Position numbers and translations under genes: made by a program
Part shown: piece after piece, positions 17,220 through 26,667 of the stretch
Numbering within the stretch: position 1 is the stretch's first letter
How the letters are laid out: every line of letters starts with the position of its first letter
The notes under the pieces: model-generated
Databases searched by the model: none
The model's input: the letters and a program-made list of their open reading frames with translations, nothing else
What the model was told of the DNA's origin: nothing
Assembly (NCBI GenBank): GCA_015272395.1
Contig: JACYLQ010000022.1
Coordinates: 310,001-374,000, forward strand
DNA length: 64,000 nt
Reading direction: 5' to 3'
From: Calothrix sp. C42_A2020_038
GTDB lineage: Bacteria; Cyanobacteriota; Cyanobacteriia; Cyanobacteriales; Nostocaceae

Positions 17220-17570
17220 TTAACAATTTTCTAAATATTGATTAATATCTTCGATAATACGGGTAAGTTCTGCTTCTGTAGTTATTTTGATACTCGTATC
17301 ACGAACGGTTATAAGAACTTTGGCGGCAAAAGGCGTTGCCCAAATATTAGGGTTACAGAAAACCTCTAAAAAAATTTCTCCTGTATATCTATATTCTGTC
17401 GGACGTTGGGGAGCTGGTTTGGCGCCACTGCCCATTTTTGCTGCTGATACTGCTTTGAGATTTGTGATTAATTGGTCGAGTGCTGCTTTGAGATCGCGCG
17501 CGGCATCAGGAGTAAAGCTAAATGTTACAGATCCTTCGCCTAGGTTTAATGTTAAATGTTTATTGGACAT
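17220..17570 (-). CDS. Conserved hypothetical protein
   Basis: A 116-residue soluble protein that I cannot name. It begins with a beta-rich segment (NLGEGSVTFSFTPDAARDLKAALDQLI) and continues with a Pro/Ala linker (about 47-57). A second beta-rich half follows (TGEIFLEVFCNPNIWATPFAAKVLITVRD), and the protein ends in a helix. The composition and single codon style match neighbouring genes, and it carries one GGCGCC site, so it looks like a resident gene. It is convergent with the hairpin-rich spacer to its left. No functional clue. Confidence 0.65.
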   Translation of the reverse strand: MSNKHLTLNLGEGSVTFSFTPDAARDLKAALDQLITNLKAVSAAKMGSGAKPAPQRPTEYRYTGEIFLEVFCNPNIWATPFAAKVLITVRDTSIKITTEAELTRIIEDINQYLENC

Positions 17571-18094
17571 GAGTTTGTTATCAGTATACGATTACTAATT
17601 TTACCGAAATAGCACTACACAGAAAAGCTTCGCTTTACGTTCATGCTGAAGCTGGGCTTACCTTTGAGCAAAGGGTTCGCTTGGGATCGTTTTTGGTTTA
17701 AATGCGTAAGTCCTGATTTATTCCTATCGATACTAGGGCTTACACTTTTAGTACCCCTTTAAAAAGGGGGTAAGGGGATCAAAAAGGTCTAGAATGCTTA
17801 ATCTTTCGTTGTCTTTGCATAAGTCCTAGATATAAATTAATCAAAATATAACTGATATTTAACGCTACAAAAAATCAATTAAAAATTAAATTCTATACTT
17901 CTCGAATAAGTAGGGGATCTTAGCTATACATATAAGTCATTATAGATTATTTAAGTAAAAATATTTGCAATAAAATTAGCTGATATACAGCCGTTAAAGA
18001 AATATCTAATCTTTAGTGTGTAAGGGTTTGAAACATTTTTTATGTGTTATTTGTTCTACAGTATAAAGAGAGGCATGGATGCAATAAATACTCT
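17571..18094. other. Spacer upstream of the CDF transporter
   Basis: About 520 bp without a gene. A hairpin-forming CCCCTTTAAAAAGGGG segment lies at about 17754-17770. The motif AAGTCCTGATTT at about 17706 recurs near 47092. The remainder is AT-rich. Confidence 0.4.
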
Positions 18095-18982
18095 ATGAGC
18101 TATGATAATCGCGCTGTTGTTAGGAGAGTTTTAGTTATCACACTACTGCTGAATATTTTTGTTATGGCGTTAAAAGTTGCTGTGGGAGCTTTGACAGGTT
18201 CTCTTAGCTTGCTTGCGGATGCCCTGCATAGTGTTACCGATAGTGCCAATAATATATTAGGCTTGATTACCAGTAGTTTTTCTTCACCGTATCCTGACCG
18301 TGAACATCCTTACGGACACCAGAAATTTGAAGCAGTGGGAGCATTAGGAATTGCTGCTTTTTTGGGAATTGCTTGCTTTGAAATCATTCAAGGCGCCATT
18401 GAAAGAATTATTAATGGTGGTCAAGCTGTCAAAATTACTCCAGCGGAACTGTGGATACTATTAATTGTTCTAGGTGTTAATATTTTCGTAGCATTTTACG
18501 AGCGTCGAGTCGGTAAGCGGGTAAATAGCCCTATTTTGATTGCTGATGCAACCCATACGATGAGTGATGTTTGGGTAACAATAACAGTAATTTTTGGTTT
18601 GATTGGTGTGTGGTTAGGGTACCAGTGGCTGGATATAGTCTTGTCCTTCCCAGTTGCACTGCTCGTTTTTTGGAGTGGATGGTCTGTTCTCAAAGAAAAT
18701 TTACCATGGCTTGTTGATCAAATGGCCATTGCCCCGGAAGTTATTCATTCACTTGCACTCTCCATCCCTGGAGTTATCAACTGTCATGATATTGCCTCAC
18801 GCGGAGTTATCGGGCGCCAAGTTTTTATCGAAATGCATTTAATTGTCGATGCTTCGGATGTGGAAACTGCCCACAGTATTACTGAACAAGTCGAAAAACT
18901 TTTGGAAAAACATTTTACACCGGCTCGGATTGTTATACACGTAGAACCACCAAGTTATTTATCCAACCAAATTACTTACTAA
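18095..18982 (+). CDS. Cation diffusion facilitator family transporter
   Basis: A divalent metal (Zn2+/Fe2+/Mn2+) proton antiporter of the inner membrane. From the chosen ATG (MSYDNRA) the product is 295 residues. A GTG 17 codons upstream is possible, but relatives start near MSYD. Six membrane helices hold the metal site residues in LLADALHSVTDSANN (helix 2) and DATHTMSD (helix 5), with DREHPYGHQKFE after helix 2. A cytosolic C-terminal domain with the pattern GVINCHDI...EMHLIVD completes the fold. Metal specificity cannot be read from sequence. A MITE-like repeat follows the gene. Confidence 0.92.
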   Translation: MSYDNRAVVRRVLVITLLLNIFVMALKVAVGALTGSLSLLADALHSVTDSANNILGLITSSFSSPYPDREHPYGHQKFEAVGALGIAAFLGIACFEIIQGAIERIINGGQAVKITPAELWILLIVLGVNIFVAFYERRVGKRVNSPILIADATHTMSDVWVTITVIFGLIGVWLGYQWLDIVLSFPVALLVFWSGWSVLKENLPWLVDQMAIAPEVIHSLALSIPGVINCHDIASRGVIGRQVFIEMHLIVDASDVETAHSITEQVEKLLEKHFTPARIVIHVEPPSYLSNQITY

Positions 18983-18991
18983 GCATGAACT

Positions 18992-19117
18992 ACTGATTCA
19001 TGTCATTATTTTTTTGGTGTTGTGGAAAAGGTATCACAAGCCTTTTTCTATTGGTCAGGCATCTCTGTCTGACCCACAAGATATTATTACCACCCAAAAC
19101 TTATGACACGAACCACT
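18992..19117. repeat. MITE-like element, copy B
   Basis: About 126 bp related to copy A: left end CTGATTCATGTCATTA, right end ACCCAAAACTTATGACACGAACCACT. The centre differs and contains a hairpin, GTCAGGCATCTCTGTCTGAC. No coding capacity. Confidence 0.7.
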
Positions 19118-19528
19118 GCATCTCCTGCATCTTATGATTACCTGTAGGAGTAAAATGCATAATAAATTACAAAAGTTTTGTAAGCATAAACTAGCAAATC
19201 GAAAAAGATACAAAATTTTATTCAGTGATTTTTCCGAAGCAAATACTCTTATCTTTTTTTACAATTCAATTAATCTCATGTTAATCTCACGGTTTACACA
19301 CATTATTTATTTTATTCACACGTATTCAGTCCAAATACTTGATACAAACAAAGCAGTCACATCCAGAACTTTTCATTGTTGTTAATGTTATTGCTTTTGT
19401 TTATCAGGTAGTTTGGACTTTTTGGCAGCAGTATCATGCATAGAAAGGCTATGCTTTAGATACTGCTTCGCTAGAGGGTTCTAGATTTTGAATGTTCTAT
19501 TCATTGTCAAAGACAATTCAAAATTATA
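19118..19528. other. Spacer downstream of guaA
   Basis: AT-rich, no supported gene. A compound hairpin (GCAGTATC...GATACTGC enclosing GCATAG...CTATGC) lies at 19428-19466. A copy of the ATTCATTGTCAAAGACAA motif is at about 19495-19526. Confidence 0.45.
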
Positions 19529-21151
19529 TCATTCCCACTCAATGGTTCCAGGTGGTTTCGATGTGATGTCATACACAACACGGTTTACACCTTTAACCTC
19601 ATTGACTATACGGTTAGAAATTACTTCCAAAACGTCATAAGGTATCCGCGCCCAATCTGCTGTCATTCCATCTTCACTAGTGACAATTCGCAGAACTATT
19701 GGATGGGCATATGTCCGCTGGTCTCCCATTACACCAACGCTTCGTATTGGCAATAATACAGCAAAGGCTTGCCAACAATGATGATATAATCCATTTTGGT
19801 TAATTTCTTGTCGAACGATTAAGTCAGCGTCACGTAATATATTTAACCTTTCTGCGGTAACTTCGCCTAAGATGCGAATTGCTAAACCTGGTCCGGGAAA
19901 GGGGTGACGTTGTACTATTTCTTCGGGCAAACCAATGGAACGTCCAACTTTACGTACTTCGTCTTTAAAAAGTTTGCGAAGAGGTTCGACAAGTTTAAAG
20001 CGTAAGTCTTTTGGTAATCCACCGACGTTGTGATGACTCTTAATTTTTACTGCTACCCGCTCACCCGTTTGTGGGTCTACATTAGTATCGGCAGATTCGA
20101 TCACGTCTGGGTACAAAGTTCCCTGTGCTAGGTAGTCAAATGGCCCTAAACGTTTTGATTCTTCCTCAAAAACCTTTATAAATTCATGTCCGATTATACG
20201 CCGTTTTTCTTCGGGGTCTGTAACTCCAATAAGCGCATTTAAAAAGCGTTCACGCGCGTTAACGTACTCAACAGGTATATGAAACTCTTCTTTGAAGAGT
20301 TTTACTAGCCTTTCTGGTTCTAGCTTTCGCATAAAACCTTGATCAATGAACATACATGTTAACTGTTCACCAATCGCTTTATAAAGTAGAAATGCCAGCG
20401 TCGAAGAGTCCACTCCTCCTGATAATGCTAGTAAAACTCGCTTGTTTCCGACGCGCGCACGAATTTCGCGAATTGCTTCCTCAACAAATGCGGCAGTTGT
20501 CCAAGTTGGTTCGCAGTCGCAAATGTGATAAACAAAATTCCTAATTAACGCTAAACCACCATGTGAGTGAACTACTTCTGGATGAAACTGAACTCCATAT
20601 AATTTCTTTTCGTGATTCGCAATCGCCGCACAGGGTGTATTCTCTGTATGTGCCAATAATTCAAACCCTGATGGCATTACCGTCACTGAGTCACCGTGAC
20701 TCATCCACATTGTTGTACCATCTTCAACATTTGTGAGTAAGTCTGTTGGATCATCAATATGTAACGATGCTTTACCATATTCGCCCCTAGAGGCGCGCGA
20801 TACCTCACCGCCCAATTGTTGCACCATCAACTGCATCCCGTAGCAAACGCCCATTATCGGTATACCTAAGTGCCATATTTCTGGATCGCAGTGTGGAGCG
20901 CCTTTGTCATAAACTGAACTCGGACCTCCCGAAAGAATAATTCCTTTGGGATTTAGTTGACGAAGTTGCTCTGCTGTGGTGCGATAGGAAAGGACTTCCG
21001 AATATACTTGAGTTTCGCGAACTCGACGAGCTATCAGTTCAGAGTACTGAGAGCCAAAATCGAGAATCACTATCATTTGGCGAGTCATTAGCCTCAAAGA
21101 CTGCTTTTCTTGAGGCAATTCTTCTGTTAGTAGAGTCACCGCTGTATTCAT
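19529..21151 (-). CDS. guaA: GMP synthase (glutamine-hydrolysing)
   Basis: GuaA converts XMP to GMP using ATP and ammonia from glutamine. The 540-residue protein has a class I glutamine amidotransferase domain with nucleophile Cys103 (GVCYGMQ), His190 and Glu192 (QFHPE). The ATP-pyrophosphatase P-loop LSGGVDSS follows at 243-250. The GMPS dimerisation C-terminus ends [10 protein letters not shown], the canonical terminus. About 20 residues precede the usual [17 protein letters not shown] start; an internal ATG at codon 22 is an alternative. Single-gene unit. Confidence 0.97.
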   Translation of the reverse strand: MNTAVTLLTEELPQEKQSLRLMTRQMIVILDFGSQYSELIARRVRETQVYSEVLSYRTTAEQLRQLNPKGIILSGGPSSVYDKGAPHCDPEIWHLGIPIMGVCYGMQLMVQQLGGEVSRASRGEYGKASLHIDDPTDLLTNVEDGTTMWMSHGDSVTVMPSGFELLAHTENTPCAAIANHEKKLYGVQFHPEVVHSHGGLALIRNFVYHICDCEPTWTTAAFVEEAIREIRARVGNKRVLLALSGGVDSSTLAFLLYKAIGEQLTCMFIDQGFMRKLEPERLVKLFKEEFHIPVEYVNARERFLNALIGVTDPEEKRRIIGHEFIKVFEEESKRLGPFDYLAQGTLYPDVIESADTNVDPQTGERVAVKIKSHHNVGGLPKDLRFKLVEPLRKLFKDEVRKVGRSIGLPEEIVQRHPFPGPGLAIRILGEVTAERLNILRDADLIVRQEINQNGLYHHCWQAFAVLLPIRSVGVMGDQRTYAHPIVLRIVTSEDGMTADWARIPYDVLEVISNRIVNEVKGVNRVVYDITSKPPGTIEWE

Positions 21152-21662
21152 GATGGGGGAGAGTAAATGTAACGCTAAATCGTTGCTTGGGCGCCTGAGT
21201 CAGACCATTCTCTATGTGCCGAATAACCGACACGTATACAAAATATTTACGATATTTACGAACGCAATTAGAAATGCGTTTGCCTCACCAGATAATTGAG
21301 AATGGCATTAAAAACAAAAATCTACCCTAGAGTTGATACTGAAAACGTTATTTATTCTGATTACTTATGATTATTCATAATAAGTTAACATAAATTTGCG
21401 ATTGGGTAACAACCAGTTAGACTTTTTACAATATCTTGATGCGTCCAGACTAGTTGATTGTTAATATCAATACTTTAATTGTACTGAAATACATACTCTT
21501 GTTTCGGTTTTCATTCACACTTTACCTTGATTTATCAAGGATAAATTCCTCTTACTCGACTTTAAGCAATGGTAATCTTTTGACTCAGAACAACAAGGAA
21601 ATCTCTTTTACCAGTGATCAGCAAATTATTGCTCTCCGTAAAAGGTGCTGATTGCAACACTA
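21152..21662. other. Spacer upstream of guaA
   Basis: About 510 bp. A 65-codon plus-strand frame at 21454-21651 has no recognisable content and no clear ribosome site. The left part should hold the guaA promoter. Confidence 0.4.
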
Positions 21663-21971
21663 TCATGTTATTTGTATACCAGCATTGAATAGTCGAGCTT
21701 GCATAACTTCCCAAGATATCCTTTGTTCAATGTAACAAGGGGTTTCCGGATTGTAAGGGCTAGCAACTATATCGATGTTGAGTATATTAGCATCATTCGG
21801 TAAAACTGAGATATCTGGGTCAAAAGGAGTTCCACGCATTAATGAACTCGAAAAACCCTTAAAAATAGTGATTTCGTCTTGCTCACCATTAATCTCGGCT
21901 GTAATTACCAAAACTTGTTGAGGAAATTTAATTGTATACTGTTCAAGCATTTTTTCAATTGAGTTGTTCAT
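21663..21971 (-). CDS. Conserved hypothetical protein (possibly DUF7734)
   Basis: A 102-residue soluble protein typical of small conserved cyanobacterial proteins. It begins MNNSIEKMLEQYTIKFPQQVLVITAEINGE and contains a central KGFSSSLMRGTPFDPDISVLP stretch. It ends in ISWEVMQARLFNAGIQI. No membrane segment or metal motif is present. I associate it only tentatively with DUF7734. A DUF3177 membrane protein lies next on the same strand. Confidence 0.65.
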   Translation of the reverse strand: MNNSIEKMLEQYTIKFPQQVLVITAEINGEQDEITIFKGFSSSLMRGTPFDPDISVLPNDANILNIDIVASPYNPETPCYIEQRISWEVMQARLFNAGIQIT

Positions 21972-22143
21972 AACACAATTAAAGAGAATAGGAGACGCAA
22001 AGTTGGGTGCATGACGCTATTGACAATCTTCAAACGAAGCTTGAATTTTGATTAGCCTGATCACATCAGTATAAGAAGAAGTGTGAGGAGTCATTTCTTT
22101 AGCTAGTTCCCAGTTCCTCTTCGCTAGTCCCTAACTCTTAACT

Positions 22144-22740
22144 CTACTGTTCAGTTGCTGAACGTCCCTGCTTGCCAAGTCGAACAATCACAAAATAACT
22201 TAAGTAGATAAGGTATATTATTAAACCAATAATACCAAGCACTCCTAAGAAAGGAGCTTTAGTGTTGGCATGAAAAATATCTTTATATGCTAAAGGAGCT
22301 TCTAACCAGACTTGACAATTGCTTGACTTAATGGCTGCATCCGAGAAACCACAACCGATTGACGGGACTAATGCCACAATGCCCAAAATACAGTAAAAGG
22401 TAGTTGCCCATCGCCATGATGTAAAAACTAACTTCAGGGCGCCGTCTTGTTGATAATCAATTTCATCATTCAGGTCAATCCAAAACCATAATGAAATTGG
22501 GATCAAAATTCTCGCTATTAATCCAGAGATAAACCCAACCGGATACTGAGCAATCAATAAATAGAGTGTAATCGCCAACAAGCTAGCTACCCGCAAGTAA
22601 ATTATTAGCAAATGCTGTATTGGTTGTGCCTTTTGTACAAATGCCCAGATTAACAATATTAAAGGAATAACTACTAGGAATAATACAGCTAGCCTATAAT
22701 CAAGCCAGACTAACCCACGATACCAAGGTTCAGTTCCCAT
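22144..22740 (-). CDS. DUF3177 family membrane protein
   Basis: A 198-residue polytopic membrane protein with about five helices (approx. residues 13-32, 44-64, 66-86, 113-135, 165-187). It opens with WYRGLVWLDYRLAVLF and has a central polar DLNDEIDYQQDGALKLVFTSWRWAT, features of cyanobacterial DUF3177. Function unknown. A heptad-repeat-like CTAACTCTTAACTC tract lies just past its stop codon. Confidence 0.85.
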   Translation of the reverse strand: MGTEPWYRGLVWLDYRLAVLFLVVIPLILLIWAFVQKAQPIQHLLIIYLRVASLLAITLYLLIAQYPVGFISGLIARILIPISLWFWIDLNDEIDYQQDGALKLVFTSWRWATTFYCILGIVALVPSIGCGFSDAAIKSSNCQVWLEAPLAYKDIFHANTKAPFLGVLGIIGLIIYLIYLSYFVIVRLGKQGRSATEQ

Positions 22741-23025
22741 AAATACTCACATTTAAATATTTAACTACTATATTCTAAGTGCTATTTCCCTAGCTTAGTG
22801 TTTTAACTTTTACTCAATATTTAATACTTGTATCAATTAATGCATTTTAACACTTAGAAAGAAAAAGACAAGCATACCTAAGATTGAAAATGCGTACCTT
22901 GCACACCATTGTAACCGTTGAAGAAAGCTCAAGGGCTAAATTTGTGTTGAGTTAAGGAAAACGCAAGATTAGCAATAAAAATCTTGGTTGCTTGCCTAAC
23001 TAATGAATGCAAGGCAAAAAGTGTT

Positions 23026-23247
23026 TTATTCTTCGTAAACTCTGCATTCCACCGCTTCTGGGTTATCGTCGCAGTACTGCTCCAAAGAATTTTTTGGCTT
23101 TTCCTGACGCTGGTGTGAAGCTTCGGCTTGGAGTTCTTCAACTGCATCCCAAGCAGCAGCGCACTCAGCAGATTTATCACCTGTTGCGTCACAAACTGCA
23201 CGAGCCTGTTCAACTTCCTGTTGGATTCTTTCTTGGATGTTGCTCAT
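23026..23247 (-). CDS. CP12 domain protein
   Basis: CP12 is a small redox switch that binds GAPDH and phosphoribulokinase in the dark and shuts down the Calvin cycle. The 73-residue product (from MSNIQERI) carries both cysteine pairs. Cys19 and Cys29 lie in ARAVCD...SAECAAAWD, and Cys59 and Cys68 lie in the C-terminal CDDNPEAVECRVYEE that docks in GAPDH. All four cysteines are present, so both disulfides can form. An upstream ATG six codons earlier is possible. No Calvin-cycle gene is adjacent. Confidence 0.95.
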   Translation of the reverse strand: MSNIQERIQQEVEQARAVCDATGDKSAECAAAWDAVEELQAEASHQRQEKPKNSLEQYCDDNPEAVECRVYEE

Positions 23248-23565
23248 TGGTTTAACCTTAAACAATTGTAAATAAATGATTCCTGATTGTACCAGTATGG
23301 AAAAGATGGAAAAAAGACGTTTTAGGTCAATGTACTTATCATTCTAGCGACTTAACACCACCTCTGAGTACATATTCCTATACTTTACTTCTCAATTTGA
23401 CACTCTCTGCACTTTTAGGGCGGAGATTCTACATTCTCTGACCCAAACTGCTCATCCAAGATTTCTAATTTGATTAAAATTTTTTACTTTTAGAACCGAA
23501 TATACAATAACTTTAAGTCTAAGATTAGGTATAACACTACCCTCAGTTAGAGCCAAATACAACTC
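23248..23565. other. Spacer between CP12 and FIST genes
   Basis: About 320 bp between divergent genes; it should hold both promoters. No ORF and no distinctive element was seen. Confidence 0.4.
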
Positions 23566-24777
23566 ATGCCAGACCGAATGCAATGGGCAAACGCCCTATC
23601 AACCCGTCCATCATTGGAAGCCGCTGTTAATGAAGTAGTTGAAAAAGCTACTTCCCAGTTGACACACCAAGCTGATTTGGGACTGGTATTTATTTCGTCT
23701 GCTTTTACAAGTGAGTACTCACGTTTGTTACCGTTGTTAGCAGAGAAGCTTTCTGTCTCGGTATTAGTTGGTTGCAGTGGTGGTGGTATCGTTGGTACAA
23801 ATGATCAAAGTCAAACTCAGGAGCTTGAGGCAGAACCAGCATTGAGTTTAACTTTAGCCTATCTACCAGGCGTTGATATCAAAGTATTTTATACAGCTCT
23901 TGATGAGTTACCTGACTTAGACAGTTCCCCTAGTGCTTGGATTGATTTAATTGGTGTCCCACCTAACCCAACACCAAAATTTATTCTATTTTCTGGAGCT
24001 TTTTCAACGGGCGTTAATGATTTATTACAAGGTATTGATTTTGCTTATCCTGGTTCCGTAACGTTAGGTGGTCAAGCCAGTGGCAGTGGTGGGTTTGGTA
24101 GTAAAGTCGCTCTGTTTTGTAACCAAAAGATGTACCGCGATGGTTTGGTTGGAATTGCATTGAGCGGCAACATTGTTTTCGATACAATAGTTGCCCAAGG
24201 ATGCCGACCAATTGGTGAACCATTGCAAGTCACAAGAGGTGACCGTAATATTATTCTTGAACTGAATGAACGAGTTCCACTCGCTGTACTACGCGACTTG
24301 GTTTCTGACCTCAACGAAGAAGAAAGAGTTCTAGCACAAAACTGGCTATTTATAGGTGTCGCAATGGATGAATTTAAGCAAGAACTACAGCAAGGCGACT
24401 TTTTGATCCGCAGTATTCTCGGTGTTGACCCCTCAGCTGGTGCTATTGCAATTGGTGATATCGTTCGTCCAGGGCAGCGCTTACAGTTTCATATCCGTGA
24501 TGCCCAAACAAGTGCCGAAGATTTAGAATTTTTATTACAAAGCTATCAAGAACAACATCTTGGAGAAAATGCTCCCATCGGCGCCTTCATGTTTTCCTGT
24601 TTAGGACGTGGACAAGGACTTTACGGCAAGCCAAATTTTGACTCGCATTTATTCCAACGCTACCTGAATAATATTCCCCTAAGCGGATTTTTCTGTGGTG
24701 GCGAAATTGGACCAGTAAAAGGCAGAACTTTCCTTCATGCCTTTACATCTGTATTTGGAATTTGTCGCCCAGCTTAG
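23566..24777 (+). CDS. FIST domain-containing signal protein
   Basis: FIST proteins are predicted sensory or small-ligand-binding modules, often linked to chemotaxis or cyclic-di-GMP systems. The 403-residue product holds FIST_N (about 20-225, including VGCSGGGIVG) and FIST_C (about 230-385, with FSCLGRGQGLYG and FFCGGEIGP). No kinase, cyclase or membrane domain is attached. It is cytosolic by composition. It converges on a metallophosphoesterase gene with only 18 bp between the stop codons. Confidence 0.88.
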   Translation: MPDRMQWANALSTRPSLEAAVNEVVEKATSQLTHQADLGLVFISSAFTSEYSRLLPLLAEKLSVSVLVGCSGGGIVGTNDQSQTQELEAEPALSLTLAYLPGVDIKVFYTALDELPDLDSSPSAWIDLIGVPPNPTPKFILFSGAFSTGVNDLLQGIDFAYPGSVTLGGQASGSGGFGSKVALFCNQKMYRDGLVGIALSGNIVFDTIVAQGCRPIGEPLQVTRGDRNIILELNERVPLAVLRDLVSDLNEEERVLAQNWLFIGVAMDEFKQELQQGDFLIRSILGVDPSAGAIAIGDIVRPGQRLQFHIRDAQTSAEDLEFLLQSYQEQHLGENAPIGAFMFSCLGRGQGLYGKPNFDSHLFQRYLNNIPLSGFFCGGEIGPVKGRTFLHAFTSVFGICRPA

Positions 24778-24795
24778 AAGAAAATTTTGAATTTA

Positions 24796-25896
24796 TCAAA
24801 GCAGAAGTGAAATATTATTATCAACTAGTGCTGGATTCCCACTTGATGTTACTGCTCCGTACTTCTGAAAGTAACTACTAACTTCATTCGGAAATTGCGG
24901 ATAATCGAATAAAGCATCTCCATTAGCTATATTTGCCCAAAAATCTCTTAAAGTTGGTGCTAGTTCTTCAGCTTTACTCACAGGTAAACTTAATGGTGGT
25001 AATGTTAAGAGCTTGAGCAAAAAGGGAACACTCCGATCTCCCATCCACTGGCGGGAGTACATTTGTAAGTCTGGATACCCTGGTATAGACTCAACGCGGT
25101 ATGATAGAACTTGTAACCAACTATTTCCGCTTCCATCCTGTCGATATTCAAATATCCTGTAGGGATGTGGATAGCTCACTAGTGAGCCTGTTGTAATATC
25201 ATATACACCTTTTGAATAGGCAATGTCTTGAACATGTAAGTGCCCGGTGAACACAAGCTTAACGTGATAACGCCGTAAAACTTCGACTAATTCGCTTGCA
25301 TTCTCTAGCATATATCGGTTTGCCATCGGATGACGCGATTGATTCGGTAAATGTTCAATCACATTATGGTGTATTATTACTAACACTAGTTCATCGGCAG
25401 CTTCAATTAGTACTTGTTCTAACCAACTTAACTGCTCCTGATCTAGGCGCCCAATCAGCTGACCTTGTTGATCAAAAGTATTAGAATTAAGAGCGATTAA
25501 GCGTACTCCAGGCAAAATTGAGCAAGTATAATAAAGTTCGTCGCCCTGTGCGTAGCCAAACTTACGGTAATATTGAGGGAAATCCTTAAAAGCAATCGAT
25601 TGACTGTTAGCCTCAATGACTGGAACGTCGTGATTACCGGGAATTACATAAGTGGGAAATGGTAGCTTTGCTAAACGCTGTTGCAACCAAATATGATTTT
25701 CTGGTTCTGAGTGTTGTGTCAAATCCCCTGGTAACAGTAAAAAATCTAAATCAATTTGCAATAAATGTTCAAGTACACTTTCAAGCGCGGGAATACTCAC
25801 TTCAACCAAATGAAACCGACCAGGGTGATTCCAAATTGTATGGGGAAGTGCTATGTGTAAATCGCTGACTACGGCAAAACGAAAATTCGGAGTCAT
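24796..25896 (-). CDS. Calcineurin-like metallophosphoesterase
   Basis: A 366-residue phosphoesterase of the class III nucleotide phosphodiesterase (CpdA-like) type. The five metal-binding blocks are visible: DLH at 12-14, GDLT (about 58), GNHD (about 97), an IIHHN block in the middle and GHLH (about 218). The C-terminal 100 residues are extra relative to minimal CpdA and lack a recognised domain. The substrate, cyclic nucleotide or other phosphoester, cannot be told from sequence. Confidence 0.88.
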   Translation of the reverse strand: MTPNFRFAVVSDLHIALPHTIWNHPGRFHLVEVSIPALESVLEHLLQIDLDFLLLPGDLTQHSEPENHIWLQQRLAKLPFPTYVIPGNHDVPVIEANSQSIAFKDFPQYYRKFGYAQGDELYYTCSILPGVRLIALNSNTFDQQGQLIGRLDQEQLSWLEQVLIEAADELVLVIIHHNVIEHLPNQSRHPMANRYMLENASELVEVLRRYHVKLVFTGHLHVQDIAYSKGVYDITTGSLVSYPHPYRIFEYRQDGSGNSWLQVLSYRVESIPGYPDLQMYSRQWMGDRSVPFLLKLLTLPPLSLPVSKAEELAPTLRDFWANIANGDALFDYPQFPNEVSSYFQKYGAVTSSGNPALVDNNISLLL

Positions 25897-25966
25897 TGAA
25901 GTAAGGGTAATTTTTAAAGTAAAGGTGTAAAAAAGTGTTTATTCAAAAGTATAACGTTTATAAAGT

Positions 25967-26605
25967 ATGGTTCGCGTTAGAGTTCGTCAGCACGTAAATC
26001 CACTAGCACAAAAGTATCAAACTCCTGCTAACCCATTGGATTGGGAAAAAGTTTATGCCAAACTCAATCAACCTTTACATTTGGATATCGGTTGTGCGCG
26101 CGGACGATTTGTGTTAAAAATGGCGCAGTTACAACCAAGCTGGAATTTTTTGGGTTTAGAAATTCGTGAACCGTTAGTAGAAGAAGCAAATCAGCTACGC
26201 GATGAAAATCAGCTAACAAACTTACATTATTTATTCTGTAACGTAAATAATTCACTTCAACCACTGTTATCTACGCTTCCATCTGGTATATTGCAGCGAG
26301 TCTCAATTCAATTTCCTGACCCTTGGTTCAAAAATCGTCATGCAAAACGGCGTGTAGTTCAACCTGAATTAGTTTCAGAGTTAGCCGAATATTTGGCACC
26401 AGAAGGTATTATATTTTTACAATCAGATATTAAATTTGTAGCTGAAGAAATGCGGGTGCGCTTTCTAGAAAACCCTGTATTTAAAATTCAAGGTAATAAT
26501 GAATGGTTAATAGAAAATCCATTCCCTGTACCTACTGAAAGGGAAATTGCGACACAAAATAAGGGAGAACCTGTATATCGTCTAGTGTTTGAGAAAATAA
26601 TTTAG
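25967..26605 (+). CDS. trmB: tRNA (guanine-N7-)-methyltransferase
   Basis: TrmB adds the m7G46 methyl group to the tRNA variable loop using S-adenosylmethionine. The 212-residue product has the SAM-binding LDIGCARGRFV motif (about 36-46), FLGLEIREPLV, and the diagnostic FPDPWFKNRHAKRRV (about 116-130). The ending EIATQNKGEPVYRLVFEK is typical of the family. The start follows the divergent phosphoesterase by 70 bp. A perfect bidirectional hairpin overlaps the end. Confidence 0.95.
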   Translation: MVRVRVRQHVNPLAQKYQTPANPLDWEKVYAKLNQPLHLDIGCARGRFVLKMAQLQPSWNFLGLEIREPLVEEANQLRDENQLTNLHYLFCNVNNSLQPLLSTLPSGILQRVSIQFPDPWFKNRHAKRRVVQPELVSELAEYLAPEGIIFLQSDIKFVAEEMRVRFLENPVFKIQGNNEWLIENPFPVPTEREIATQNKGEPVYRLVFEKII

Positions 26606-26636
26606 ATACTCGACTTCTTAAATAAATCGAGTATCT
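26604..26636. terminator. Bidirectional terminator hairpin
   Basis: AGATACTCGA (26604-26613) and TCGAGTATCT (26627-26636) form a perfect 10-bp stem between the convergent trmB and receiver-kinase genes, touching the trmB stop codon. Confidence 0.75.
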
Positions 26637-26667
26637 GTTGATTTATTCAATTGAACTCTCCAGACCT

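Noticed and set aside
21454-21651. 65-codon plus-strand frame between guaA and a conserved hypothetical
   Set aside because: No recognisable family, no ribosome site and AT-driven composition; treated as chance.
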